Below are positions 35,263 to 45,063 of a stretch of 64,000 nt of DNA, piece after piece. Both the position numbers and the translations under genes were made by a program. This DNA comes from Bradyrhizobium tropiciagri (lineage in GTDB: Bacteria; Pseudomonadota; Alphaproteobacteria; Rhizobiales; Xanthobacteraceae): positions 62,001 through 126,000 of the forward strand of contig NZ_JAFCKF010000001.1 of the NCBI RefSeq assembly GCF_018130545.1, given 5' to 3'. Under the pieces are notes generated by a model. It ran no database searches. It saw only the letters and a list, made by a program, of their open reading frames with translations, and was not told the DNA's origin. Positions within the stretch are counted from its first letter, which is position 1, and each line of letters opens with the position of its first letter.

Positions 35263-36219
35263 ATGAGTCAATACATCCTGCGTCGCCTGATGATCGCGAT
35301 TCCGAGCCTGCTCGGAATCTCGCTCGTCCTGTTCGTCGTGCTGGCGCTCGCGCCGGGCGATCCGTTCAGCGAGCTCGCGACCAATCCCAACGTGCCGCCC
35401 GAAGTGCAGGCGGCGCTGCGCGCCAAGTTCGGCCTCGATGACCCGATCTATCTCCGCTATTTGCACTGGCTCGTAGCGATGGCGCAGGGCGATTGGGGCT
35501 TCTCCTTTGTCAGCCGGGTCGATGTCGACACGCTGATCCTGCAGCGGCTGCCGACCACGCTTTACGTCGTCGGCTCGTCGCAGCTGCTGGCGCTGCTGAT
35601 CGCGATCCCGGTCGGCGTCTTTGCCGCCACCCGGCCCTATTCGATCTTCGACCAGCTCGCCAATACCTTCGCCTTCATCGGCTTCTCGCTGCCGACCTTC
35701 TTCACCGGCATCCTGTTCATCCTGGTGTTCTCGGTGAAGCTGGACTGGCTGCCCTTCGTCTACACCGAGGTGCCCGGCAGCGGCATCAAATGGGCGCTCG
35801 AGATGATCCGGCAGGCCATCATGCCGGTGATGGTGCTCGGCCTGTTCCAGGCGGCATCGATGACCCGCTTCGTGCGCTCGGCGATGCTCGACGTGATCCG
35901 GCTCGACTATGTCACCACCGCCCGCGCCAAGGGACTGGGGCAGGCCAAGGTGATCGTCAAGCATGTGATGCGCAATGCGATGATCCCGGTGGTCACGCTG
36001 ATCGCACTGCAAATACCCGCCGTATTCGGCGGCGCCATCGTCACCGAGCAGATCTTCCGGATTCCCGGCATCGGCTCACTGCTGATTTCCTCCATCCTCG
36101 CCAACGATACGCCGGTCGTGATGGCCGTGACCTTCGTCTTCGCGTGTCTCGTGGTGCTGTTCAACCTGATCGCAGATGTCCTCTATGGCTGGCTTGACCC
36201 TCGCATCTCCTTCCGCTGA
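35263..36219 (+). CDS. ABC transporter permease (DppB-type)
   Basis: A 318-residue inner-membrane permease starting MSQYILRRLMIAIPSLLGISL. It has about six membrane helices and the DppB signature ALAPGDPFSELA near residue 30; the EAA coupling loop reads TTARAKGLGQAKVIVKHVMRNAMIPV near 220-245. It pairs with the DppC-type permease downstream, whose start overlaps its last 44 bases. Second gene of the transporter operon, 148 bases after the receptor gene. Confidence 0.9.
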   Translation: MSQYILRRLMIAIPSLLGISLVLFVVLALAPGDPFSELATNPNVPPEVQAALRAKFGLDDPIYLRYLHWLVAMAQGDWGFSFVSRVDVDTLILQRLPTTLYVVGSSQLLALLIAIPVGVFAATRPYSIFDQLANTFAFIGFSLPTFFTGILFILVFSVKLDWLPFVYTEVPGSGIKWALEMIRQAIMPVMVLGLFQAASMTRFVRSAMLDVIRLDYVTTARAKGLGQAKVIVKHVMRNAMIPVVTLIALQIPAVFGGAIVTEQIFRIPGIGSLLISSILANDTPVVMAVTFVFACLVVLFNLIADVLYGWLDPRISFR

Positions 36220-37101
36220 GCGGCGCGGCTATTCGCCCCTGCGCGAAACCTGGCGGCGATACCGCCGGCACAAGCCGGCCGTGGTCAGCGCCGTGCTGCT
36301 GCTGCTGCTGATCGCGGCGGTCGTGATCGGCCCGTTCGTCTGGCGCGTCTCGATCAGCGATATCGACGTGCTGGCGGGCATGCAGGGGCCGTCGCTGGCG
36401 CATCCGTTCGGCACCGACGATCTCGGCCAGGACCTGCTCGCCCGTATGATCTATGGCGGCCGCATCTCACTTGCGGTCGGCCTCGCCGCGATGCTGGTCT
36501 CGGTGTTCGTCGGCACGTTGATCGGTGCGCTCGCCGGCATGTCGCGCGGCGCGCTCGGCTATGCGCTGATGTGGCTGACCGACCTGTTCCTGTCGTTGCC
36601 GCAGCTGCCGCTGCTCTTGATGCTGATCTATCTGTTCCGCGACGGGCTGAAGGCCGTGTTCGGCCCCGAAGGCGGCATCTTCATCCTGATCGTGCTGGTG
36701 ATCGGCGGTCTGCGCTGGATGCCGGTGGCGCGGCTGGTGCGCGCCCAGTTCCTGTCGCTGCGCGAGAAGGAATTCGTCGAGGCGGCGCGCGCGCTCGGCG
36801 CGAGCCCGGTGCGCCAGGTGATCCGCCACATCCTGCCCAATGCACTGGGCCCGGTGATCATCGCCGGCACGATCGACGTTGCCGCCGCGATCATCGCCGA
36901 ATCGACACTCTCGTTCCTCGGCCTCGGCTTCCCGCCGGATACGCCGACCTGGGGCCGCATCCTCTATGACGCCAAGGACTTCCTCGACATCGGCCCGCAT
37001 TGGGCGCTGTTTCCGGGCGGCGCGATCTTCATCGCGGTGGTCGCCATCAACTTCATCGGCGACGGGCTGCGTGACGCGCTCGACGCCCGCAAGGTGATCT
37101 G

Positions 37102-37102
<1 letters not shown>
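36176..37102 (+). CDS. ABC transporter permease (DppC-type)
   Basis: A 308-residue inner-membrane permease. An N-terminal cytosolic segment ([18 protein letters not shown]) precedes the first helix, then [28 protein letters not shown], the DppC landmark, and the EAA loop [26 protein letters not shown] near 197-222. The start at 36176 lies inside the end of the dppB-type gene; a second ATG at 36185 is equally possible and would remove three residues. Its stop overlaps the next ATG, showing tight coupling. Confidence 0.88.
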
Positions 37103-38075
<973 letters not shown>

Positions 38076-38079
<4 letters not shown>

Positions 38080-39044
38080 GCGAACCGCTGCTGCGCGTGT
38101 CCAATCTGAAGAAGCACTTTCCGGTGCTGGGCGGCCTGCTGTCGCGCGAGGTCGGCCAGGTCTATGCGGTCGACGGCGTGTCGTTCTCGGTCAATCGCGG
38201 CGAGACGCTGGGACTGGTCGGCGAATCCGGCTGCGGCAAGTCGACCACCGGCCGCTGCGTGCTGCGGCTGATCGAGCCGACCTCGGGCGACGTCGTGTTC
38301 GACGGCCGGAGCGTAACGGGTCTCGGCGGCGGCGATCTGCGCGCCATGCGGCGCAACATGCAGCTGGTGTTCCAGGACCCGTTCGCCTCGCTCAACCCGC
38401 GCATGACGGTCGGCGCGATCCTCGGCGAGCCCTTCATCATCCATAATCTCGTGAGCTCGGCCAGCGAACGCGAGGACCGCGTCGCAAGCCTGCTGGTCAA
38501 GGTCGGGCTCAAGGCCGAGCACATGCGGCGCTACCCGCATGAATTCTCCGGCGGCCAGCGCCAGCGGATCGCGATCGCCCGCGCGCTGACGCTGGAGCCG
38601 AAGCTGATCGTGTGCGACGAGCCGGTCTCGGCGCTCGACGTCTCGATCCAGGCCCAGGTGATCAACCTGCTGGAGGACCTGCAGGCGGAATTGAACCTCA
38701 CCTATCTGTTCGTCGCCCACGATCTCTCTGTCGTCGAGCACATCTCCGACCGCGTCGCGGTGATGTATCTCGGCCGCATCGTCGAACTCGCCAAGGCCAG
38801 CGATCTCTACCGCAACCCGCAGCATCCCTACACCAAGGCGCTGCTCTCGGCAGTGCCGGTGGCCGATCCCAAGGCGAAGCGCGACCGCATCCGCCTGAAA
38901 GGCGACGTGCCGAGCCCGATGAACCCGCCGCAAGGCTGCCACTTCCACACCAGATGCCCGATCGCCGAAGAGCGCTGCCGCCAATCCGCGCCGGAGCTGC
39001 GGGAAGGCAGCAACGGGCATTCGGTGGCATGCCATCTGGCGTAG
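38076..39044 (+). CDS. ABC transporter ATP-binding protein (DppF-type)
   Basis: A 322-residue ATPase, the last gene of the operon. Walker [10 protein letters not shown] near residues 49-57, Q loop [11 protein letters not shown], signature [11 protein letters not shown] near 155-165, Walker [13 protein letters not shown] near 176-187, and the C-terminal [14 protein letters not shown] cluster near 300-313. The ATG at 38076 lies in an ATGA overlap with the DppD-type gene. The operon is followed by an inverted repeat that separates it from the convergent AmpR-like gene. Confidence 0.92.
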
Positions 39045-39092
39045 GTGTGCCCCTGCGACGATCGAGTTGTCGGCGTGCCGCACCACTCCCTC

Positions 39093-39196
39093 ACCGTCAC
39101 CCTGAGGAGCGCGTAGCGCGTCTCGAAGGGTCGACGGTCACCAGCCGGGCCGTGCATCCTTCGAGACGCCGCTTCGCGGCTCTTCAGGATGACGGT
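39093..39196. repeat. Inverted repeat between convergent genes, probable bidirectional terminator
   Basis: The left arm 39093-39130 (CCGTCACCCTGAGGAGCGCG, a GCGTAGCGC loop, TCTCGAAGGG) is an imperfect inverted copy of the right arm 39157-39196 (ATCCTTCGAGACGCCGC, TTCGC, GGCTCTTCAGGATGACGG). It lies between the transporter operon and the AmpR-like gene and has the form of a common Bradyrhizobium extragenic palindrome. Confidence 0.75.
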
Positions 39197-39217
39197 GTGG
39201 AGAGCGTTGCCCGAAGA

Positions 39218-40201
39218 CTAGCGCTTCCGCTTCTTCACAGATTTCGTCTTGGCTTTCGTCTTGGCCTTCGGTTTGGCCTTGGTCTTTGCCTTCGGCCGTG
39301 AAGCGGGTGCATCACCCTCCTCCGCCTCGCTCGCCTCCGCCCGCAATGTATCCAGCAGCCAATCACGAAACGCGCGCATGCCGGGCGTCACCTCCCGCGA
39401 CTTCAGCCAGGTCAGCCAGTACGAACCCGCCGGGACCTCGGCCGCGAACGGCCGCTTGAGCCGGCCGGACACGAGCTCATTGTTGAACATCGCGATCGGC
39501 ACCAGCCCGACGCCGACGCCGCGTGCGGCGGCCTCGGCCATCGCCACCGAACTGTCGAAGATCGGCCCCTGGATCTTCGGACACGGCGCGCCGGCCACCG
39601 CGAACCACAGCGGCCATTCTTCGGCGCGATAGGAACGCAGCAGGAATTCCTGCGCGAGGTCGGACGGCTTGCGCAGCCGGCCCGCTACATCGGGGCAACA
39701 CACCGGCGACAGCGGCGCGGACAGCAGATGGATCGCCTCGGTGCCGTGCCAGGAGCCGTCGCCGAAGCGCAGCGCGAGGTCGAGCCCGTCGCCGGCGATG
39801 TCGACGCGGTTGTTGTTGGTGAGCAGGCGCAAGTCGATATAGGGATGCGCGCGCTTGAAGCGATCGACCCGTTGCAGCAGCCATCCGGTCGCGAACGTCG
39901 TGACGCAGCCGACGGTGACGACCTCGCGCGTGCCCTTGGCTTCGATGCGGTCGATCGCGGCCCCGATCCGGTCGAGCGCGTCCGACAGCACCGGCAGCAG
40001 CGCCAGCCCCTCGTCGGTCAGCACCAGTCCGCGCGGCAGCCGGCGGAACAGGCTCGCGCCGAGTGTGTCCTCGAGCTGCTTGACCTGATGGCTGATCGCG
40101 GTCTGGGTCACGCGCAGCTCCATCCCCGCTCGGGTGAAGCTGAGCAGCCGCGCGGAGGCCTCAAAGGCGCGCAACGCGTTCAGCGGGAGATGTCGGCGCA
40201 T
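39218..40201 (-). CDS. ampR: LysR family regulator, AmpR-like, with a lysine-rich C-terminal tail
   Basis: A 327-residue LysR protein. It closely follows AmpR: LPLNALRAFEASARLLSFTRAGMELRVTQTAISHQVKQLE in the DNA-binding domain, then HPYIDLRLLTNNNRVDIAGDGLDLALRFGDGSWHGTEA and LLRSYRAEEWPLW in the effector domain. AmpR activates divergent beta-lactamase genes in response to muropeptides, and here the divergent gene is a class A beta-lactamase. Unusual is an extra tail after about residue 295, acidic then strongly basic (PKAKTKAKPKAKTKAKTKSV, KKRKR), resembling histone H1-like tails. Confidence 0.88.
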   Translation of the reverse strand: MRRHLPLNALRAFEASARLLSFTRAGMELRVTQTAISHQVKQLEDTLGASLFRRLPRGLVLTDEGLALLPVLSDALDRIGAAIDRIEAKGTREVVTVGCVTTFATGWLLQRVDRFKRAHPYIDLRLLTNNNRVDIAGDGLDLALRFGDGSWHGTEAIHLLSAPLSPVCCPDVAGRLRKPSDLAQEFLLRSYRAEEWPLWFAVAGAPCPKIQGPIFDSSVAMAEAAARGVGVGLVPIAMFNNELVSGRLKRPFAAEVPAGSYWLTWLKSREVTPGMRAFRDWLLDTLRAEASEAEEGDAPASRPKAKTKAKPKAKTKAKTKSVKKRKR

Positions 40202-40300
40202 GGCATCATGACCAAGTTTTTCTCATGCCTCGCTGTATAAATGATAGTTTGTGCGCCGTCACGCCGCCCGGCAGGTTCGCGCCGCCAACGGAGACGGGAC
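40202..40300. promoter_or_regulatory. Divergent ampR-bla control region
   Basis: A 99-base region between the two start codons, clearly more A/T-rich than its surroundings near TGTATAAATGATAGTTTG (40234-40251). By analogy with other ampR-ampC/bla pairs it should hold the AmpR operator and both promoters. TATAAA at 40236 is a possible -10 element for bla. A specific LysR T-N11-A site cannot be chosen by eye. Confidence 0.5.
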
Positions 40301-41218
40301 ATGCTGACGAGACGGACATTTGGATTGCGTGCACTGGGCCTTGCAGCATCGTGCACCCTGCCACGGCCGAGCGCCGCGGCGGGACAGAGCGCTGCGGCAG
40401 GTGCAAGCGAGGCGGCGCGACGGCTGCAGCAGGAATTTGCGCGCATCGAGCTGGCGACCACCGGCCGGCTCGGCGTCGCCGCGCTCGACATGGAGACGGG
40501 ATTGCGCGCGAGCCACCGTGGCGACGAGCGGTTCCCGATGTGCAGCACCTTCAAGGCGATGCTGTCAGCTGCCGTGCTGCACCGGGTCGACCACGGTGAA
40601 TCCAGCCTCGACCAACGCGTGCAGATCGAGGCCAAGGATATCTTGGCCTACGCGCCCGTGGCCAAGCAACACGTCGGATCGAGCATGACGCTGTCCGAGC
40701 TCTGCGAGGCCGCCATCACCCTCAGCGACAATACCGCCGCCAATTTGCTGCTGCGCGAGATCGGCGGACCGGCCGGCTTCACCAGCTTCTTCCGCAGCAT
40801 CGGCGACAATGTCAGTCGGCTGGATCGCTGGGAGGTGGAGTTGAACGAAGCCGTGCCCGGCGATCCGCGCGACACGACGAGCCCGGTCGCGATGCTGAAG
40901 GATCTGCAGCGCGTGGTGCTCGGCGATGCCCTGCAGCCCACGTCGCGCCAGAAGCTGATCGACTGGATGCTCGCCAACAAGACCGGCGACACGCGGCTGC
41001 GCGCCGGCGTGCCGCGCGATTGGCGGGTCGGCGACAAGACCGGCACCGGCGAGCGCGGCACCTATAACGATATCGGCGTGTTCTGGCCGCCCGGCCGCAA
41101 GCCGATCGTGGTGACGGTCTATCTGACCGGCGCGAGCGCACCGGTGGCCAAATGCGACGAGGTGATCGCCAATGTCGCGCGCGCCGTCGCCAATGCGAGC
41201 ACCGGGCAGAGCGGCTAG
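40301..41218 (+). CDS. bla: Class A beta-lactamase, Tat-exported
   Basis: A 305-residue class A serine beta-lactamase. The leader MLTRRTFGLRALGLAASCTL has a twin-arginine motif. The catalytic elements are all present: S-x-x-K as CSTFK (Ambler 70-73), SDN as LSDNTA (130-132), Glu166 and Asn170 in the omega loop RWEVELNEA, and KTG as DKTGTGERG (234-236, Thr237). Cys69 is present but position 238 is Gly, so the disulfide of KPC/SME-type carbapenemases is absent. GGAG precedes the ATG. The gene diverges from ampR and is probably inducible. Confidence 0.93.
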   Translation: MLTRRTFGLRALGLAASCTLPRPSAAAGQSAAAGASEAARRLQQEFARIELATTGRLGVAALDMETGLRASHRGDERFPMCSTFKAMLSAAVLHRVDHGESSLDQRVQIEAKDILAYAPVAKQHVGSSMTLSELCEAAITLSDNTAANLLLREIGGPAGFTSFFRSIGDNVSRLDRWEVELNEAVPGDPRDTTSPVAMLKDLQRVVLGDALQPTSRQKLIDWMLANKTGDTRLRAGVPRDWRVGDKTGTGERGTYNDIGVFWPPGRKPIVVTVYLTGASAPVAKCDEVIANVARAVANASTGQSG

Positions 41219-41232
41219 AGCGGCATGACTAC

Positions 41233-41260
41233 GCCGCGCAGCGCAAATTCGCTGCGCGGC
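41233..41260. terminator. Perfect 11-base stem-loop after bla
   Basis: GCCGCGCAGCG (41233-41243) pairs perfectly with CGCTGCGCGGC (41250-41260) around a six-base CAAATT loop, 15 bases after the beta-lactamase stop. The right arm and following bases (TCGCTGCGCGGCTTG) are repeated at 41268-41282. There is no long U-tract. It probably ends or stabilises the bla transcript. Confidence 0.6.
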
Positions 41261-41354
41261 TTGATATCGCTGCGCGGCTTGGCAGCAACGCAGGATCATG
41301 CGACGCTCGATCCGAATGGCGATGCGCTCGGCAGGCCATCCGGAGGAGCACGTC

Positions 41355-42269
41355 TTGGTTCGCCGCATCGCCCTCGCCGCGCTGCTTGTCGCAGGCCACG
41401 TCCACAGCAGCCTTGCCGCGGCCGACCCGGCACGGTGCCGCGAACTGATCCGCAAATACGAGACCGACAAGGCCCAGCTCAGCGCAATCGAGATATCGCT
41501 GACCTTGTTCGCGGCCGCCAACGCCGACTGCATCAACCTGGCCACCGATCTGCTCGACCACGGCGCCTCGGTCGATGCGCGGGATCGGCTCGGCGCAAGG
41601 CCGTTGAGCCACGCCGCCCGTTCCGGCCATCTGGATATGGTCGACCTGCTGCTGGCGCGCGGCGCGCCGGTCGACGCCCGCAACCTCGCGGGATCGACCG
41701 CGCTGTATCTTGCCGCCGAGCGCGGCCAAGTCACGATCGTGCAGCGGCTGATCGATCGCGGCGCCGACGTCAATCTCACCGGACGGAGCGGCGCCTCCCC
41801 GGTCGCGGCCGCCGCCTATGCCGGCCGGGACATGGTGGTGCGCATGTTGCTGGCGCACGGTGCCGACGGCCGCAAGGCCGACGACACCGGCAAGCCGCCG
41901 ATCGTGTATGCCGCCGCCGGCGGTCAGCTCGGCATCGTCAAGCAGCTGCTCGCGCGCGATATCGACATCAACGCGCGCTACTCCAACGATCTGACGCTGC
42001 TGATGTGGGCCGCCGGACCGGACGAGGCCGTGCCGGAAGCGCAGGCGCTCGAGGTCGTCGCATATCTGCTGGACACCGGCGCCAAGGTCGACGATCGCGA
42101 CGCGCGCGGCCGCACGGCGCTGATGATCGCCGCCGAGGGCAACCATCCCGCGATCGCGAAAGCGCTACTGGCCCACGGCGCCGATGCGGCGCTGGCCGAC
42201 AAGGCCGGCAAGCACGCCGCCGACCTCACCATCCTGTCGGCGCTGCGTGAAGAGCTGACGCCGCGCTGA
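41355..42269 (+). CDS. Periplasmic ankyrin-repeat protein
   Basis: A 304-residue protein starting at TTG 41355, which has a perfect GGAGGAG 6 bases upstream; starting further upstream would place extra residues before the signal peptide. The leader MVRRIALAALLVAGHVHSSLAAA is a Sec signal, so the protein is periplasmic. The rest is six to seven ankyrin repeats (for example LGARPLSHAARSGHLDMVDLLLARGAPVDARN). Bacterial periplasmic ankyrin proteins often guard or assist redox enzymes. It converges, with a 13-base gap, on the cytochrome c/PQQ dehydrogenase pair. Confidence 0.85.
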   Translation: MVRRIALAALLVAGHVHSSLAAADPARCRELIRKYETDKAQLSAIEISLTLFAAANADCINLATDLLDHGASVDARDRLGARPLSHAARSGHLDMVDLLLARGAPVDARNLAGSTALYLAAERGQVTIVQRLIDRGADVNLTGRSGASPVAAAAYAGRDMVVRMLLAHGADGRKADDTGKPPIVYAAAGGQLGIVKQLLARDIDINARYSNDLTLLMWAAGPDEAVPEAQALEVVAYLLDTGAKVDDRDARGRTALMIAAEGNHPAIAKALLAHGADAALADKAGKHAADLTILSALREELTPR

Positions 42270-42282
42270 GACGGCGCGCCGC

Positions 42283-42849
42283 TCATAGCCCCGCCAGATA
42301 CTCCACCAGCGCGGCGAGATCGTCGGGCGACGTCGCCAGCATCAGATCGGACATGCCGGGATTGTTGCCGCGCGCGCGGTTGCGGAAATCGGCGATGGTC
42401 TTGGCGAGGTAATCCCGTCCCATCCCGGCTAGCCGCGGCACCGTGCCGTCGCCCTGGAAGCGATCGAGATGGCAGGCCGGGCAGCCGACCGAGGCGCTGG
42501 CACTCACCGCCTTCGCCGCGACGTCCTTTGGCGCGCGCGGCTGGCCGAGGTCAGGCCACGGCTTCTGCGAGAAATACTCTGCGATCGCCAGCATGTCGTC
42601 GCGCTCGAACTGCGTCGCGATCGGCTGCATGATGTCGCTCTTGCGATCGCCGCGCTTGAAGTCGCGGAGCTGGATATAGAGATAGCCGGCCTGCTGGCCC
42701 CAGATCGTCGGAATGGTCTTGTCGACCGGCTTGCCGTCGGCACCATGACAGCCGGCGCAAACCGCAACCTTGTCCTCGATCGTCTCGGCGCGCGTCGCGG
42801 TCACCATCAGCAGCAGCGCGGCGCCGCAAATCATCCATTTACGGAACAT
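42283..42849 (-). CDS. Dihaem c-type cytochrome (c4-like)
   Basis: A 188-residue periplasmic cytochrome. A signal peptide (MFRKWMICGAALLLMVTATRA) is followed by two haem-binding motifs, CAGCH near residues 31-35 and CPACH near 125-129, and two Met ligands are available in SDIMQPIA and NPGMSDLML. This is the layout of cytochrome c4/dihaem c553 proteins. It lies 87 bases downstream of the PQQ alcohol dehydrogenase gene on the same strand and is the likely electron acceptor. The ATG at 42849 gives the best signal peptide; one four codons earlier is possible. Confidence 0.88.
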   Translation of the reverse strand: MFRKWMICGAALLLMVTATRAETIEDKVAVCAGCHGADGKPVDKTIPTIWGQQAGYLYIQLRDFKRGDRKSDIMQPIATQFERDDMLAIAEYFSQKPWPDLGQPRAPKDVAAKAVSASASVGCPACHLDRFQGDGTVPRLAGMGRDYLAKTIADFRNRARGNNPGMSDLMLATSPDDLAALVEYLAGL

Positions 42850-42936
42850 TGGCTCATCCAAACAAAGCAGAGGCGGGACCGAACCGGCCCCGCCTCGTCG
42901 TCAGTGGTTACACGCGATTATGCATCCCGCCTTGGC

Positions 42937-44646
42937 TCAGTCGAGCGTGAAGGCGATGATGTTGTTGCCACGCTTGTAGTCGAGCTGGGTGTTACCGCCC
43001 GCGCCGACCACGACATATTGCTTGCCGCCGATCATGTAGCTCGACGGCGGCGCGTTGACGCCGGCGCCGGCGCGGAAGCTCCACAACTCCTTGCCGTTCG
43101 ACGAATTATACGCCGCGAACTTGCCGTTGCCTTCGCCGGTGAACACCAGACCGCCGGCCGTGGCGAGGATGCCGCCGATCATCGGCTCGGGCGTCTTGAC
43201 CTGCCACTTGATCTTGCCGGTGTTGTAGTTCACCGCCGTGATGTTGCCCGATTGCTTCTCGCTCGGGATCACCTTGAAGGCGCCGCCCAGCCACAGCTTG
43301 CCGTTCGGATAGGCCGAGCTTTCGACGTGGTAGGTCATCGGCTGGTGCAGGTTGATGGCGTAGGCCAGCTCCTGTCCCGGATCGGTCGCGATCGGCGACC
43401 ACTCGACGCCGCCATTGGCGCCCGGCAGCATGCGCGCGCCTTCCTTGGTCGGCAGCACCCACATGTTCTCCTGCGGCACCATCGCCTCGGAGAAGCGGAT
43501 CAGGCTGCAGTCCTTGCGATCGTGCACATAAATGTGCCCGGTCTTGCCGGCATGGATGACGCCGGGAATGGTCTTGCCATCCTTGTCCTTGACGTTGACC
43601 AGCACCGTCGGGCTGACCGCGTCGAGGTCCCACACGTCGTGGGCGATGTACTGGAAGTGGCAGACATACTTGCCGGTGTCGAGATCGAGCGAGACCAGCG
43701 AGTTGGTGTAGAGGTTGTCGCCGGGCCGGTTCGAGCCGTCGAGGTCGGGCGACGGATTGCCGACCACGAAGTAGATCCGGTTGGTCGCGAGATCGACCGA
43801 CGGGTTCTGCCAGACGCCGCCGCCGAGCTTGGCATAGGGATCGCCGATCTTGGCGAGCACGTCCTTCTCGGCCTGGATATTGCGATGCATGTCGCGGCCG
43901 GTGGCGTCCTTGGTGGCCCAGACGCCGACCGAGTTCTCCGGAATGGTGTTGAAATTCCAGAGCTGCTTGCCGGTCTTGGCGTCATAGGCGCGCACGAAGC
44001 CGCGGATGCCGTATTCGCCGCCATTGGTGCCGATCAGCACCTTGTCCTTGACCACGGTCGGCGCCATCGTCTCGCTGTAGCCGAGTTCGGGATCGGCGAT
44101 GTTGGTGGTCCACACCACTTCGCCGGTCTTGGCATTCAGCGCCATCAGCTTGGAATCCAGCGTCGCCAGATAGACGCGGTCGCCGAGCACCTGAACGCCG
44201 CGATTGTTCGGACCGCAGCAATAGACGGTGATCGGGCCCATCTTGTGGGCGTAGTGCCAGAGCTGCTGGCCGGTCTTGGCGTCGAGCGCATAGACATGGC
44301 TGAACGACGTCGTGACATACATCACACCGTCGACGACGATCGGGGATGTCTCGAGCGACTCCTTGACGTCGGTCTGGAAGATCCAGGCGACGTGCAAATT
44401 CTTCACGTTGTCGCGGCCGATCTGCTTGCCCGGATAGAACCGGGTCTGCGCGTAATTGCCGTTGGTGAGCAGGAAGTCCTTGGCGTTCTTGTCGGCGGCG
44501 TTAAGCTGCTCCTGGGTCACCGGAGAAACAGTGGCGTTCCCGAGGACCGACTGCTTCTCCTGCTTGACTTCCTGAGCGACGGCAGCGCCCGACAACAGGC
44601 CAACGCCGAGCGCGGCGGCAAATGCCGCAAGCCCTTTCACATACAT
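42937..44646 (-). CDS. PQQ-dependent alcohol dehydrogenase, lanthanide-type signature
   Basis: A 569-residue periplasmic quinoprotein with signal peptide ([20 protein letters not shown]). The eight-bladed propeller repeats and the vicinal disulfide YCCGPNNRG near residues 145-153 are present. The catalytic Asp lies in [13 protein letters not shown] near 318-330; the residue two after it is Asp, as in XoxF, ExaF and PedH, whereas calcium enzymes MxaF and ExaA have Ala or Ser. It therefore probably uses a rare-earth ion. GGGGGAAG precedes the ATG by 3-4 bases. No cytochrome domain is fused; the dihaem cytochrome is next door. Confidence 0.9.
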   Translation of the reverse strand: MYVKGLAAFAAALGVGLLSGAAVAQEVKQEKQSVLGNATVSPVTQEQLNAADKNAKDFLLTNGNYAQTRFYPGKQIGRDNVKNLHVAWIFQTDVKESLETSPIVVDGVMYVTTSFSHVYALDAKTGQQLWHYAHKMGPITVYCCGPNNRGVQVLGDRVYLATLDSKLMALNAKTGEVVWTTNIADPELGYSETMAPTVVKDKVLIGTNGGEYGIRGFVRAYDAKTGKQLWNFNTIPENSVGVWATKDATGRDMHRNIQAEKDVLAKIGDPYAKLGGGVWQNPSVDLATNRIYFVVGNPSPDLDGSNRPGDNLYTNSLVSLDLDTGKYVCHFQYIAHDVWDLDAVSPTVLVNVKDKDGKTIPGVIHAGKTGHIYVHDRKDCSLIRFSEAMVPQENMWVLPTKEGARMLPGANGGVEWSPIATDPGQELAYAINLHQPMTYHVESSAYPNGKLWLGGAFKVIPSEKQSGNITAVNYNTGKIKWQVKTPEPMIGGILATAGGLVFTGEGNGKFAAYNSSNGKELWSFRAGAGVNAPPSSYMIGGKQYVVVGAGGNTQLDYKRGNNIIAFTLD

Positions 44647-45063
44647 GTCTTCCCCCGTTATTTCTTGGTTGCGATGTCAGGGATGGGTTTTGCTACTTCC
44701 CCTTCGAGGCCTGGCCGCCGGAGCGAGCGCGCAACCGTCGCGTGGCCTGGTTGCGCTGCAATAGATGATCAAAAAAAAGACGACGACAGGTATCGATGGA
44801 TGGGTTCCATGTTAGCGCCGTCTTTCACAAAGACAACCGATGCGCTGAATGCGAAGCCGGAACTGCCTGCGCTCGCGCGCCCAAATGCAGCAAACGCGGG
44901 CTGACATCAATCCAAGCGATATCGGGAGCTTCCGCCGCTTTCACGCATCGCGGAAGACATTCGCCTTCGCAGGCGCAGCAAGCAAAATGAGACTAAGCGT
45001 CAAGCGACGGCATCGCGCGTGGAGCAGCGCCGGCAGAGGCCATCAACCTCCGCCGGCGACCGC
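44647..45063. other. 417-base gap, probable control region of the PQQ dehydrogenase
   Basis: No convincing gene is seen on either strand. An A-rich tract (GATCAAAAAAAAGACGACG, about 44766-44784) lies about 125 bases upstream of the dehydrogenase start, and the sequence between 44800 and 44990 is less GC-biased than nearby genes. It should hold the promoter of the dehydrogenase; the right end is the 3' side of the convergently unrelated receptor gene. Confidence 0.4.

Noticed and set aside
42469-44904. Open frame of about 810 codons on the + strand across the PQQ dehydrogenase
   Set aside because: Antisense shadow of the cytochrome and dehydrogenase genes, no recognisable motif and no ribosome-binding site.
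44796-44990. Small gene of about 64 codons in the gap upstream of the PQQ dehydrogenase
   Set aside because: No ribosome-binding site, no folded-protein pattern, and it lies in the likely control region.
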